DNA of 64,000 bases, from contig NZ_JAGIAV010000005.1 in the NCBI RefSeq assembly GCF_017744675.1, forward strand, positions 113,908 to 177,907, read 5' to 3'. The DNA comes from Flavobacterium sp. (lineage in GTDB: Bacteria > Bacteroidota > Bacteroidia > Flavobacteriales > Flavobacteriaceae). Position numbers and translations under genes: made by a program. Below the pieces are notes generated by a model, which ran no database searches, was not told the origin of the DNA, and saw only the letters and a list, made by a program, of their open reading frames with translations. Below, piece by piece: positions 44,442 to 53,146 of this stretch. The stretch's first letter is position 1; each line of letters begins with the position of its first letter.

Positions 44442-45767
44442 ATGATAACATTTAGTAAAATAGGGAAGAAAGGTAATTTGGGAAATCAGCTTTTTCAAAT
44501 AGCCTCGACTATTGGTTTAGCGACCAGAAATAATCATGAATTCTCTTTTTTAGAATGGAAACATCAAAACGCCTTTAAAAATGGACTGCCTCTTTTGTCT
44601 TTAGATCAATCTTTGTTTAATCAGATTGAAGAAAAAGAATACCATTATCATCAATGGACTTTTGGAACTAATCATTATGATATTATTGGCTGGCTGCAAA
44701 CAGAAAAATATTTTGATATTGAATTGACAAAACACTATTTCGAGTTTTCAGATTCTTTAAAAGAAAAAATAAAGAAAAGATATAGCGAAGCTTTTAAAAA
44801 GCGTACAATTTTAATTTCTATTCGCAGAGGAGATTTTGTAAACCACAAAGACTATTTTCAGCTTCCGATAAATTATTACTTGAATAGCTTAGCAATATTT
44901 TTTCCTGAATGGGATTCTTGTAATCTTATTGTTTTGAGCGACGACATCAATTATTGCAAATATCATTTTTCATTTTTAGAAAATGCATTTTTTGGAAATG
45001 ATTTAAATGAAACAGAACAACTTTGTTTAGGAGCAATGTGCGATGATTTTATAATTAGTAATTCTACTTTTTCTTGGTGGACAGCGTGGCTGGGAGAAAA
45101 AAGTGACTCAAAAATTATAAGGCCATTCAAAAATTTTGATGGAGAAAAAAGCAAAGAGCTTAATGATAAAGATTATTATCCTGAAAGGTGGACAAAATAC
45201 AATCATTTAGATGAAAAACTTAAGTTTTCCGATTTAGCTTTTTCTATAAATATGGACAGGAATAATGATGAAATAAAAACATATTTGTCAAATTATTTTG
45301 AGGCTGAATTTGTTTCAAATGAGAACAATCTTGAGCCTTCAAAAAATATTTATTTCATAAATAAAGATTATTTTTTGCCTCCGCTTTTAGTTTATTTCTC
45401 TTTCTTAAAGCTTAAAAAAACTAAGATAGACTTGGTTATTAATAATGCTGTGGAAGTATTTGGGGTATCAAAAGTATTAAACTATAAAGAATTTGTTGAA
45501 CAAAAAGATTTTGGTTTTTTTTCAAAAATCTTTTCATTCTCCAAAAGAGAGAAGAAAAAGAAAAATTTTAAACAGGAGATTTATTTAAAGAAAAGCGTTG
45601 CTTTAAATTCGAATAAGAGTGCCGAAAATGAGTTTTTACTATGTTTTTCCGCAGGTAGATTTCTTACTATTGGAGGTTACAAATTTAGTTTTAAAAGATT
45701 TTTAAAAACAAAAGAGAGACAGTTAAAACGCAGCGTGAAGAAAAAATTGAACAAAATAAAAAAATGA
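44442..45767 (+). CDS. Alpha-1,2-fucosyltransferase family (GT11) with long C-terminal extension
   Basis: A 441-residue protein. Residues 1-255 match GT11: GKKGNLGNQLFQIA (8-21), SIRRGDF (126-132, usual H-x-R-R-G-D with Ser-Ile here) and ISNSTFSWWTAWLGE (about 203-217). Typical GT11 enzymes have about 290 residues. The extra 180 C-terminal residues are lysine- and phenylalanine-rich with no recognised domain, ending in a strongly basic tail. GDP-L-fucose is the known donor of the family. No GDP-fucose genes (gmd, fcl) are in the window, so the donor would have to come from elsewhere. Confidence 0.85.
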   Translation: MITFSKIGKKGNLGNQLFQIASTIGLATRNNHEFSFLEWKHQNAFKNGLPLLSLDQSLFNQIEEKEYHYHQWTFGTNHYDIIGWLQTEKYFDIELTKHYFEFSDSLKEKIKKRYSEAFKKRTILISIRRGDFVNHKDYFQLPINYYLNSLAIFFPEWDSCNLIVLSDDINYCKYHFSFLENAFFGNDLNETEQLCLGAMCDDFIISNSTFSWWTAWLGEKSDSKIIRPFKNFDGEKSKELNDKDYYPERWTKYNHLDEKLKFSDLAFSINMDRNNDEIKTYLSNYFEAEFVSNENNLEPSKNIYFINKDYFLPPLLVYFSFLKLKKTKIDLVINNAVEVFGVSKVLNYKEFVEQKDFGFFSKIFSFSKREKKKKNFKQEIYLKKSVALNSNKSAENEFLLCFSAGRFLTIGGYKFSFKRFLKTKERQLKRSVKKKLNKIKK

Positions 45768-46933
45768 AACCAAATCTACATGTTGCTTACATTGTTTCTC
45801 ATTATCCTCATAATGCCTTTGGTCACGATGGAGGAATTGGTACAAGTGTTTTTACTTTGGCCGAAAAGCTAAAAGAATTTAATGTGCAAGTTTCTGTTTT
45901 TGTATATGGGCAAAAAGAAGAATTTGTTATTAAAGAAGAGAATGCTACAATTTATAGTTTGAATAATAGAAAAGGAAAATTCTTTAACTTTTATTGGAAT
46001 AGAAAAAAGATAAATAAATTCATTAATAAAATTATTCTCCAAGAAAAAATTGACATCATTGAAGCTCCAGATTGGACAGGAATTACAGCATTTATGGGTT
46101 TTAAAATTCCGTTGATAATTCGTTTTCATGGAAGTGATGCTTATTTCTGCTATTTGGAAAATAGAAAACAAAAGCTTAAGAATTTCTGGTTTGAAAAATT
46201 AGCAATCAATAACGCAGATGCATTTATTGCCCCAACAAAATTTGCGGGAGAAGTTTCGAGTAAGCTTTTTAAGATAAAAGCAAAAGAAATTAAAACAATT
46301 CATAATGGTTTGAATCTTCAAAACTTTGAAAACGAAAAACCAGAAGAATTTGAAAAAAACCTGATTTTATATGCTGGAACTTTAGTTAGAAAAAAAGGAG
46401 TTTTAGAGCTTCCTGAAATTTTTAAGGATGTGCGCAAAGATTTTCCTGATGCAAAATTAATTTTAATTGGCGGCGATGCTCCAGATATAAAAACAAACTC
46501 TAAATCAACTTGGGAGTTAATGAAAACGTTATTTACCGTAGATGATTTGAAGAATGTAAATTATCTAGGTAAAATTCCATACAGCGAAATTCAAAATTAC
46601 ATAAAGAAAGCAAACGTCTGTGTGTTTCCAACTTTTGCAGAAACACTCGGGATGGTAACAATTGAATCTATGGCCATGCAAAAAGTAGTTGTCAATAGTA
46701 ATATTGGCTGGTCTGAAGAATTGATTATAGATGGAGAGAGTGGTTTTTTGGCACATCCTTCAAATCATGATTTATACGCTAGACGAATTAAAGAGATTTT
46801 TGAAGATAAGCAACTAGCCAAAAAAATAGGTGAAGGTGCACGGAGTCGAATAGAAGAAAAATTTGATATAAGTAAACTGCTATTTGAGAATATTGATTTT
46901 TACCAAAAAATGATAAACTTTAAAAAACTATAA
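45764..46933 (+). CDS. Glycosyltransferase family 4
   Basis: A 389-residue GT-B enzyme. The N-terminal domain shows GHDGGIGTSVFTLAEKL, the glycine-rich loop of GT4, and IIRFHGSDAYF; the C-terminal domain has YAGTLVRKKGVLELPEIF and FPTFAETLGMVTIESMAMQK, with the conserved Glu pair. It overlaps the GT11 gene by four bases. Probably one of the transferases for the glycan assembled with the WcaJ-like enzyme at 53147. Confidence 0.88.
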   Translation: MKPNLHVAYIVSHYPHNAFGHDGGIGTSVFTLAEKLKEFNVQVSVFVYGQKEEFVIKEENATIYSLNNRKGKFFNFYWNRKKINKFINKIILQEKIDIIEAPDWTGITAFMGFKIPLIIRFHGSDAYFCYLENRKQKLKNFWFEKLAINNADAFIAPTKFAGEVSSKLFKIKAKEIKTIHNGLNLQNFENEKPEEFEKNLILYAGTLVRKKGVLELPEIFKDVRKDFPDAKLILIGGDAPDIKTNSKSTWELMKTLFTVDDLKNVNYLGKIPYSEIQNYIKKANVCVFPTFAETLGMVTIESMAMQKVVVNSNIGWSEELIIDGESGFLAHPSNHDLYARRIKEIFEDKQLAKKIGEGARSRIEEKFDISKLLFENIDFYQKMINFKKL

Positions 46934-46934
46934 A

Positions 46935-48479
46935 GTGGTAATTATTTATCATCAGAATAATAAAATTGTAGAAGTAAGCTCTAAAGGAGAAAATGTTGTA
47001 TTTTCTGAAAAAAGTATGACTTCCAATTTATTTCAAATCGCAGAGCAATATCCCGATAGTCTCATCGTGTGGTGCCATTTAGATTTAAAATCAAATTTAA
47101 ATTATACCAAACTTGAAGAAATTTTTCACCATAAAAAAATAATGGCATCTTATAATTTGTCATCAAATTCTTTTTTTTCAGAAGCGATTGGATATTCAGA
47201 TCTATCTCTATTCTTAAATATTAAAAAAGGAGTTAGTTATCCAACTTGGATTATGAGTAGCCATATCGGCGGAATTCATGCAGAGGTTTTAAATACTTTA
47301 AATAATCAAATTTATAAAGATTCAAACTTTGATTATTTATTGCATTCAATAGCAAAATTGGCTATGCCATTAGGGTTATATTGTTACTCTGAACCTAGTT
47401 TGCTTGAAAAAACTGATGTAATATTCCCAAAATTTAAAAATGATAATTTTCTTTTATTTCGATTTATTAAGCAACATTATAAAGTAAGTTGGATATTTTT
47501 GTTGTTTATAAATTTATTCCTTTACGAAAGAAAGTTTGCTCTTTTACCTCTTTTTTTCTCGCTATTCTACAGTAAACGATATTTAAAAGATGACTTATTA
47601 CAAGTTGTAGAAAACCAATCGCAAAAAAAAGTAATAGTAGAAGGGACTCTAGATGTCATAATTCCGACAATTGGGCGCAAAAAATACTTGTACGATTTCT
47701 TAAAAGATTTAGCATTGCAAACATATTTGCCAAAAAATGTTATAATAGTAGAGCAAAATCCTGCTACTGGTTCCGTTTCAGAATTTGATTTTATTGAAAG
47801 TGGCAATTGGCCATTTTACATAAAGCATATTTTTACGCATAAAACAGGAGCGTGTAATGCGAGAAATTTAGCTCTTGTAGAAATAGACAGCGAATGGGTA
47901 TTTATGGCAGATGATGATATCCGAATTGATAAGAATTTTTTAGAAGAAGCTTTTGAGGTAATAAAAAAAGATGGATTAGAACAAGTAACATTTGGATGTT
48001 ATGCACCCGATTATGCTGAAAATAAAAAAATCAAGTTTAGATTTCAATCAAGTAATTTTGGCTCTGGATGTAGTATTGTAAAATCAAAAAACATAGAATC
48101 TGTATCTTACAACGCAAGTTTTGAATTTGGTTATGGAGAAGATAGTGACTATGGAATGCAACTTAGAAACCAAGGTTCTGATGTAATATTTTCTCCCAAA
48201 CCAGATATAATTCATCTCAAAGCGCCAATTGGAGGTTTCAGAGAAAAGCATATTTTAGCTTGGTCCAATGATTTAATTCAGCCTAAACCATCTCCAACAG
48301 TTATGTTGTACAATCTTTTAAATCTAACCAAACAACAATTAAAAGGTTATAAAACGACTCTGTTCTTTAAGTTCTACAGTGTTCAAAAAATTAAAAATCC
48401 TATTAGATATTACAGCAATTACAACATTCAATGGGACAGAAGCTTATATTGGGCGAACAAATTATACAACAAAAAATGA
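46935..48479 (+). CDS. Glycosyltransferase family 2 with unknown N-terminal domain
   Basis: A 514-residue protein started at the GTG at 46935, one base after the previous stop. Residues about 238-514 form a GT2 domain: LDVIIPTIGRKKYL, IVEQNP, GACNARNLAL and ADDDIRID (around 325). Residues 1-200 are a different domain that I do not recognise, followed by a hydrophobic stretch (about 180-215) that may sit on the membrane. The N-terminal domain has WCHLDLKSN and SSHIGGIHAEVLN segments that resemble a transferase-like fold, so a two-domain enzyme is possible. Its stop overlaps the next ATG. Confidence 0.8.
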   Translation: MVIIYHQNNKIVEVSSKGENVVFSEKSMTSNLFQIAEQYPDSLIVWCHLDLKSNLNYTKLEEIFHHKKIMASYNLSSNSFFSEAIGYSDLSLFLNIKKGVSYPTWIMSSHIGGIHAEVLNTLNNQIYKDSNFDYLLHSIAKLAMPLGLYCYSEPSLLEKTDVIFPKFKNDNFLLFRFIKQHYKVSWIFLLFINLFLYERKFALLPLFFSLFYSKRYLKDDLLQVVENQSQKKVIVEGTLDVIIPTIGRKKYLYDFLKDLALQTYLPKNVIIVEQNPATGSVSEFDFIESGNWPFYIKHIFTHKTGACNARNLALVEIDSEWVFMADDDIRIDKNFLEEAFEVIKKDGLEQVTFGCYAPDYAENKKIKFRFQSSNFGSGCSIVKSKNIESVSYNASFEFGYGEDSDYGMQLRNQGSDVIFSPKPDIIHLKAPIGGFREKHILAWSNDLIQPKPSPTVMLYNLLNLTKQQLKGYKTTLFFKFYSVQKIKNPIRYYSNYNIQWDRSLYWANKLYNKK

Positions 48480-49486
48480 GAGTTTCTTTAATAATCTGCA
48501 CTTATATGAGGGCTGAGCCTTTGCAGAGACTGCTTGAGTCGGTTAAAATCCAAGAAAATTATCCAAATGAAATTTTAATTATTGACGGATCTATTAATGA
48601 CCAGACTAGACTAATTTTGCAACAATATGAATATGATAATTTAAAGTATTTCAAAGTTTCGGATCAAGATAGAGGCCTAACGAAACAGAGGAATTTCGGA
48701 ATTTCAAAAATAGATCCAGAATCTGAAATTGTTTGTTTTTTGGATGATGATACTGTATTAACACCTTCGTATTTTAAGGAAATTTGCAATTCATTTCAGA
48801 ACGATGCTGATGTTGTTGGTGTTGGAGGAATTGCAATTAATGAAAATAAATGGAAGCCTCAAGAGAAGAACAGAAATTACAATAAAAAGAAGTTCTATTT
48901 GTTTGAAGGATATTTTTATAAAGAAGGTTTAAGAAACATTGCAAGAAATTTTCTTGGTTTAGCTTCAAACTTAGGACCAAGTAGAATGCCACTTTATTCG
49001 CATGGAAGAACTTGTGGTTTTCCTTTTACGGGTAAAACTTATGAAGTGGATTTGCTGATTGGCATGTCGATGTCCTTTAAAAAGCACATACTTGATAAAA
49101 TTAAATTTTCAAAATTTTTTGAAGGATATGGTTTGTATGAAGATGCTGATTTTAGTTTAAGAGCTTTGCAATTTGGCAAAAATGTAATTAATACAAATGC
49201 CAAGTTGTATCATTATCATGATCCATCAGGGAGACCAAATCAATATAAGTATGGGAAAATGGTAGTTAAAAATGGTTGGTATGTTTGGAGAATTAAAAAT
49301 CCAAATCCAAAATTCATTGATCGTTTTAAATGGAATGCTATTACTATTGTATTGGCTTTAATTCGGTTTGTTAATGTCTTGACTGAGAAAAATAAGAAAG
49401 TTCCATTAACAGAAGCGATTGGAAGGATGGTAGGCTATTTCAGTTTGATTTTTGCTAAACCTGTTTTGCCAATTTCTGATAATTAG
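48476..49486 (+). CDS. Glycosyltransferase family 2
   Basis: Started at the ATG at 48476, giving 336 residues; an upstream in-frame ATG lies in the previous gene. GT-A motifs: VSLIICTYMR (3-12), IIDGSIND (35-42), GLTKQRNFGI (67-76) and FLDDDTVLTP (88-97). GYGLYEDADFSLR in the second half is the likely catalytic-base region. It is coupled to the preceding GT2 gene by ATGA. The product probably acts in the same repeat-unit synthesis. Confidence 0.88.
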   Translation: MRVSLIICTYMRAEPLQRLLESVKIQENYPNEILIIDGSINDQTRLILQQYEYDNLKYFKVSDQDRGLTKQRNFGISKIDPESEIVCFLDDDTVLTPSYFKEICNSFQNDADVVGVGGIAINENKWKPQEKNRNYNKKKFYLFEGYFYKEGLRNIARNFLGLASNLGPSRMPLYSHGRTCGFPFTGKTYEVDLLIGMSMSFKKHILDKIKFSKFFEGYGLYEDADFSLRALQFGKNVINTNAKLYHYHDPSGRPNQYKYGKMVVKNGWYVWRIKNPNPKFIDRFKWNAITIVLALIRFVNVLTEKNKKVPLTEAIGRMVGYFSLIFAKPVLPISDN

Positions 49487-49522
49487 AAAATAGAGAATTC
49501 TAACGATTGTAAAAAACAAAGA

Positions 49523-50650
49523 TTGAAGTCAATTAAATTTGTTATCATAACCCACGTATCTCATGTTTATAAAAACAATGAATATTTGGGATATTCACCT
49601 TATGTTCAAGAAATGAATATTTGGTTGAAGTATGTTGATGAGGTTATTATTGTTGCTCCATTAACAAAACGAGAAATAACTCCAATAGATATTTCGTATC
49701 AACATAATAATATAAAATTTAAGACAGCCCCTAATTTTAATTTTATTAGTGTGAAAAATATTTTGGCTTCAGTTTTTAAATTGCCATTTATTTTTTGGAA
49801 GATATTTTTGGGAATGAAAGAAGCAGATCACATTCATTTAAGATGTCCTGGAAATATGGGGTTAATTGGTTGTTTTGTTCAAATTCTTTTTCCAAATAAA
49901 ATTAAAACAGCAAAATATGCCGGAAATTGGGATCCTAAAAGCAAACAGCCTTGGAGCTATCGTTTGCAAAAATGGATTCTTAATAATGCATTTCTAACAA
50001 GGAATATGCAGGTGTTGGTATATGGAGATTGGGAAAATCAATCAAAAAATATAAAATCATTTTTCACAGCAACTTATTCAGAATCTGAAAAAGAAAATAT
50101 TGAAAAAACGGATTTTAAGGATGGAATTGAGTTCATTTTTGTTGGAAGTTTAGTGTCTGGTAAGAATCCTTTATATAGTGTAAAATTAGTTGAGAAATTA
50201 ATGATAAAGGGGCATAATGTGACATTAGATTTGTATGGGGATGGTGTAGAAAGAGATTCCTTAGAAAATTATGTTCAAATGAATAAATTGGAGAAATATA
50301 TAATTTTAAAAGGAAATCAGAATAAGGAAACTTTAAAGAAAGCTTATCAACAAAGCCATTTTGTAATTTTGCCTTCAAAAAGTGAAGGATGGCCAAAAGC
50401 TATAGCAGAGGGTATGTTTTGGGGATCTATTCCAATAGCAACAAAAGTATCATGTGTTCCTTATATGTTAGATTCAGGTAAACGCGGGAAACTGCTTGAA
50501 ATGGATTTGGACAAAGATGCTAAGCAGATTGAAGATTTAATAATAAACCAAAGTATTTTTTTTAAAAAAAGTCAAATAGCGATGGAATGGTCACGCAATT
50601 TTACAACAGATGTTTTTGAAAAAGAAATCGCAGAATTGCTGATAAAATGA
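49523..50650 (+). CDS. Glycosyltransferase family 4
   Basis: A 375-residue GT-B protein started at the TTG at 49523; no ATG or GTG is available in frame before the first beta strand (KSIKFVIITHVSH). The C-terminal domain has FIFVGSLVSGKNPLYSVKL and PSKSEGWPKAIAEGMFWGSIP, with the Glu pair of GT4 enzymes. HLRCPGNMGL is on the acceptor side. It overlaps the next gene by four bases. Probably a retaining transferase in the second polysaccharide module. Confidence 0.85.
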   Translation: MKSIKFVIITHVSHVYKNNEYLGYSPYVQEMNIWLKYVDEVIIVAPLTKREITPIDISYQHNNIKFKTAPNFNFISVKNILASVFKLPFIFWKIFLGMKEADHIHLRCPGNMGLIGCFVQILFPNKIKTAKYAGNWDPKSKQPWSYRLQKWILNNAFLTRNMQVLVYGDWENQSKNIKSFFTATYSESEKENIEKTDFKDGIEFIFVGSLVSGKNPLYSVKLVEKLMIKGHNVTLDLYGDGVERDSLENYVQMNKLEKYIILKGNQNKETLKKAYQQSHFVILPSKSEGWPKAIAEGMFWGSIPIATKVSCVPYMLDSGKRGKLLEMDLDKDAKQIEDLIINQSIFFKKSQIAMEWSRNFTTDVFEKEIAELLIK

Positions 50651-51735
50651 GAATTGTACAGATTATAGATTCGTTAGAAGTTGGCGGTGCAGAACGTATG
50701 GCTGTAAACTATGCAAATTCACTTGCTAATAAAATTGAATTTTCAGGATTAGTTGCGACAAGATGTGAAGGTTTGCTTTTAGATTATGTAAATCAAAGAG
50801 TCAATTATGCATTCTTAGCAAAAAAATCTGCTCTAGATATAAGTGCAATTTTTAGATTAAGAAGTTACATTAAGAAAAATAAAGTTGAGTTTGTCCATGC
50901 ACATAGCTCTTCATTCTTTATTGCGGTTTTAGTGAAACTAGCAATGCCAAAGATTAAAATAATTTGGCATGATCATTATGGAATTTCACAGAATCTTTCA
51001 GCACGAAAAAATTTGATCTTAAAACTCTCATCTTTTTTCTTTTTAGGAATTATTTCTGTCAACGAAGCTCTAAAAAAGTGGGCGCAAAATTATCTGAATT
51101 GCCCCAACGTTATATATTTCCCTAATTTTATAATCGAGTCTACGGCTTCTTTAAACACCTTTAAATTAGAAGGAAAAGATGGTAAAAGAATAATTTGTGT
51201 TGCAAATTTGCGGCCTCAAAAAAACCATGAATTGTTAATTAATGGGGCAAAGGAAATTCAAAAAAAAAATCCGGAATGGACTTTTCATTTGATAGGGAAA
51301 GATTTTAATGATTCGTATAGTGCTAATCTATTGCAACAGGTTAAAGATAAAGGGTTGTCTGAAGATGTATTTTTTTATGGAGCAGTAAATAATGTCACCG
51401 ATTTGCTAAAACAGTGCGAAATTGCAGTTTTGACTTCGTTCTCGGAAGGTCTTCCTCTTGCCGTTTTGGAATATGGATTTGCAAGTCTACCAGTTGTTGC
51501 AACAAATGTTGGTGAAATTTCAAAAGTTATTCCTTCAGCTAATGAAGGTTTGGTAATTGATTCGAATAATTTAGATCAGTTTGTAACCTCTGTTCAAAAA
51601 TTGATTGGAGAGCAGGATACCCGAAAATTATTGGGTAATCGTTTGAATTTTTTTGTGAATCAAAATTTTAGCGAAAAAGCAATTTTAGAAGAGTACAGTA
51701 CATGGTTAGAATCTTTGATTACTTTTGCAGAATAA
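50647..51735 (+). CDS. Glycosyltransferase family 4
   Basis: A 362-residue GT4 enzyme. It starts IVQIIDSLEVGGAERMAVNYA, the typical N-terminal GG-x-x loop; HAHSSSFF and WHDHYG follow. The C-terminal domain has VANLRPQKNHELLI and LTSFSEGLPLAVLEYGFASLPVVAT. The family motifs are complete. It is coupled to the preceding GT4 by ATGA and is followed 10 bases later by a polymerase/ligase-type membrane protein. Confidence 0.9.
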   Translation: MRIVQIIDSLEVGGAERMAVNYANSLANKIEFSGLVATRCEGLLLDYVNQRVNYAFLAKKSALDISAIFRLRSYIKKNKVEFVHAHSSSFFIAVLVKLAMPKIKIIWHDHYGISQNLSARKNLILKLSSFFFLGIISVNEALKKWAQNYLNCPNVIYFPNFIIESTASLNTFKLEGKDGKRIICVANLRPQKNHELLINGAKEIQKKNPEWTFHLIGKDFNDSYSANLLQQVKDKGLSEDVFFYGAVNNVTDLLKQCEIAVLTSFSEGLPLAVLEYGFASLPVVATNVGEISKVIPSANEGLVIDSNNLDQFVTSVQKLIGEQDTRKLLGNRLNFFVNQNFSEKAILEEYSTWLESLITFAE

Positions 51736-51745
51736 ATATTTTAAA

Positions 51746-53086
51746 ATGAAAAACACAAAACTTACCTATTTAACCATAATTGTTTTTCATGCATTGCTAG
51801 CATTAGTTGTATTTGTTCTTCCTTTTATATCCAAGATATATGCTTTACTTATTATTATTATAGGATTTACAATTGTTTATAAACGTAAAAATAAAAACAA
51901 TGAAGTACTTTTTGTAAGTGCTTATTTAGTAGGAGCAGAGGTTCTTTTACGAATGACAGGAGGAAATTTAAACAATGAATTTGTAAAGTTTTCCGTCATA
52001 TTCTTCATGATTTGTGGAATGATTTATAGTAATTTTTCGAAAAATGGATTAATATATTTAGTGTTTCTATTACTATTAGTTCCGGCTATTTTCGTTACGA
52101 TATCCGAAGCTGGGATTGATATTGATATAAAAAAAGTTTTAGTTTTTAATTTATCAGGTCCATTGTGCATAGCTATTTGTGCGATTTATATGTACAATAG
52201 AAGAATTACATTTGATACGCTTGGTAAAGTTTTAATAGCAATGGGATTCCCAATAATTTCCATAACTATATATCTATTTTTATATACACCAAGTATTAAA
52301 GATGTTGTGACTGGTACACAATCAAATTTTGAAACATCAGGAGGTTTTGGGCCAAATCAGGTTTCTACCATTCTGGGACTTGGAATGTTTATCTTCTTTA
52401 CACAGTTGATTCTATTCTCAAAATCTAAATTAGAGTTATTAGTAAATTCGATATTATTTATTTTTATCAGTTATCGAGGCATTGTTACTTTTTCGAGAGG
52501 TGGAATTATGACAGCAGCGGCAATGATTGTGTGTCTTTTGCTTTTACTCTATTATTTTTCTAATGCAAAAGGAAAAAAGAAATTAAGTTTAGTATTTATT
52601 TTAACAGGAATCCTAAGTATTGGGGTCTGGACATATAGTTCTTCCCAAACAAAAGGACTTATTGAGAAACGTTATGCGAATAAAGATGCTTTAGGGCGTG
52701 AGAAAAAAGATCGTTTAGGAGGAAGAGAAGAGATTATGGATATAGAAATAAAGCTTTTTACCGATAATCCTATTTTTGGGGTTGGGGCAGGACTGAGTAA
52801 ATCAAAGAGAGTAGAAGAATTAGGAGCAGAAGTGGCTTCACATAACGAGATAACGAGACTGCTGGCCGAGCATGGAATTTTTGGAGGAATAGCTTTTTTA
52901 ATTCTTTTAATAGTACCATTCTTTCTATATTTACATAATAAACAGCACTTATATTTTTTTTCCTTCTTTACTTTTTGGCTCTTAACAATAAACCATGCCG
53001 CAATGCGAACGGCGGCACCAGCTTTTATATACGCCCTATGTCTCCTCTCTATACAGGTAAAAATTCCTGAAGAAACAGAAAATTAA
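51746..53086 (+). CDS. O-antigen ligase/polymerase family membrane protein (Wzy_C/WaaL type)
   Basis: Started at the ATG at 51746 (446 residues), 10 bases after the previous stop; an ATG 21 bases upstream overlaps that gene. About ten to twelve membrane segments, with SRGGI (about 250) and a periplasmic loop ending in ASHNEITRLLAEHGIFGG (His at about 363), the pattern of the O-antigen ligase family PF04932. Members either polymerise repeat units (Wzy) or ligate glycans to lipid A or proteins (WaaL, PglL). It is the second such protein in the locus beside the Wzy at 8446. Which activity it has cannot be told. Confidence 0.85.
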   Translation: MKNTKLTYLTIIVFHALLALVVFVLPFISKIYALLIIIIGFTIVYKRKNKNNEVLFVSAYLVGAEVLLRMTGGNLNNEFVKFSVIFFMICGMIYSNFSKNGLIYLVFLLLLVPAIFVTISEAGIDIDIKKVLVFNLSGPLCIAICAIYMYNRRITFDTLGKVLIAMGFPIISITIYLFLYTPSIKDVVTGTQSNFETSGGFGPNQVSTILGLGMFIFFTQLILFSKSKLELLVNSILFIFISYRGIVTFSRGGIMTAAAMIVCLLLLLYYFSNAKGKKKLSLVFILTGILSIGVWTYSSSQTKGLIEKRYANKDALGREKKDRLGGREEIMDIEIKLFTDNPIFGVGAGLSKSKRVEELGAEVASHNEITRLLAEHGIFGGIAFLILLIVPFFLYLHNKQHLYFFSFFTFWLLTINHAAMRTAAPAFIYALCLLSIQVKIPEETEN

Positions 53087-53110
53087 TAGATTAGTTATAT
53101 TTTTTTACGA

Positions 53111-53118
53111 TACATTTG
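53111..53118 (+). promoter_or_regulatory. Candidate internal promoter element before the initiating transferase
   Basis: TACATTTG is an exact match to the Bacteroidota -7 element TAnnTTTG, 28 bases before the ATG at 53147 in the 60-base gap. A -33 TTTG at the right distance is not evident. It could give the WcaJ-like gene its own transcript. Confidence 0.4.
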
Positions 53119-53146
53119 CTTTGCCCAAATTAAAAACCTACAAGTG

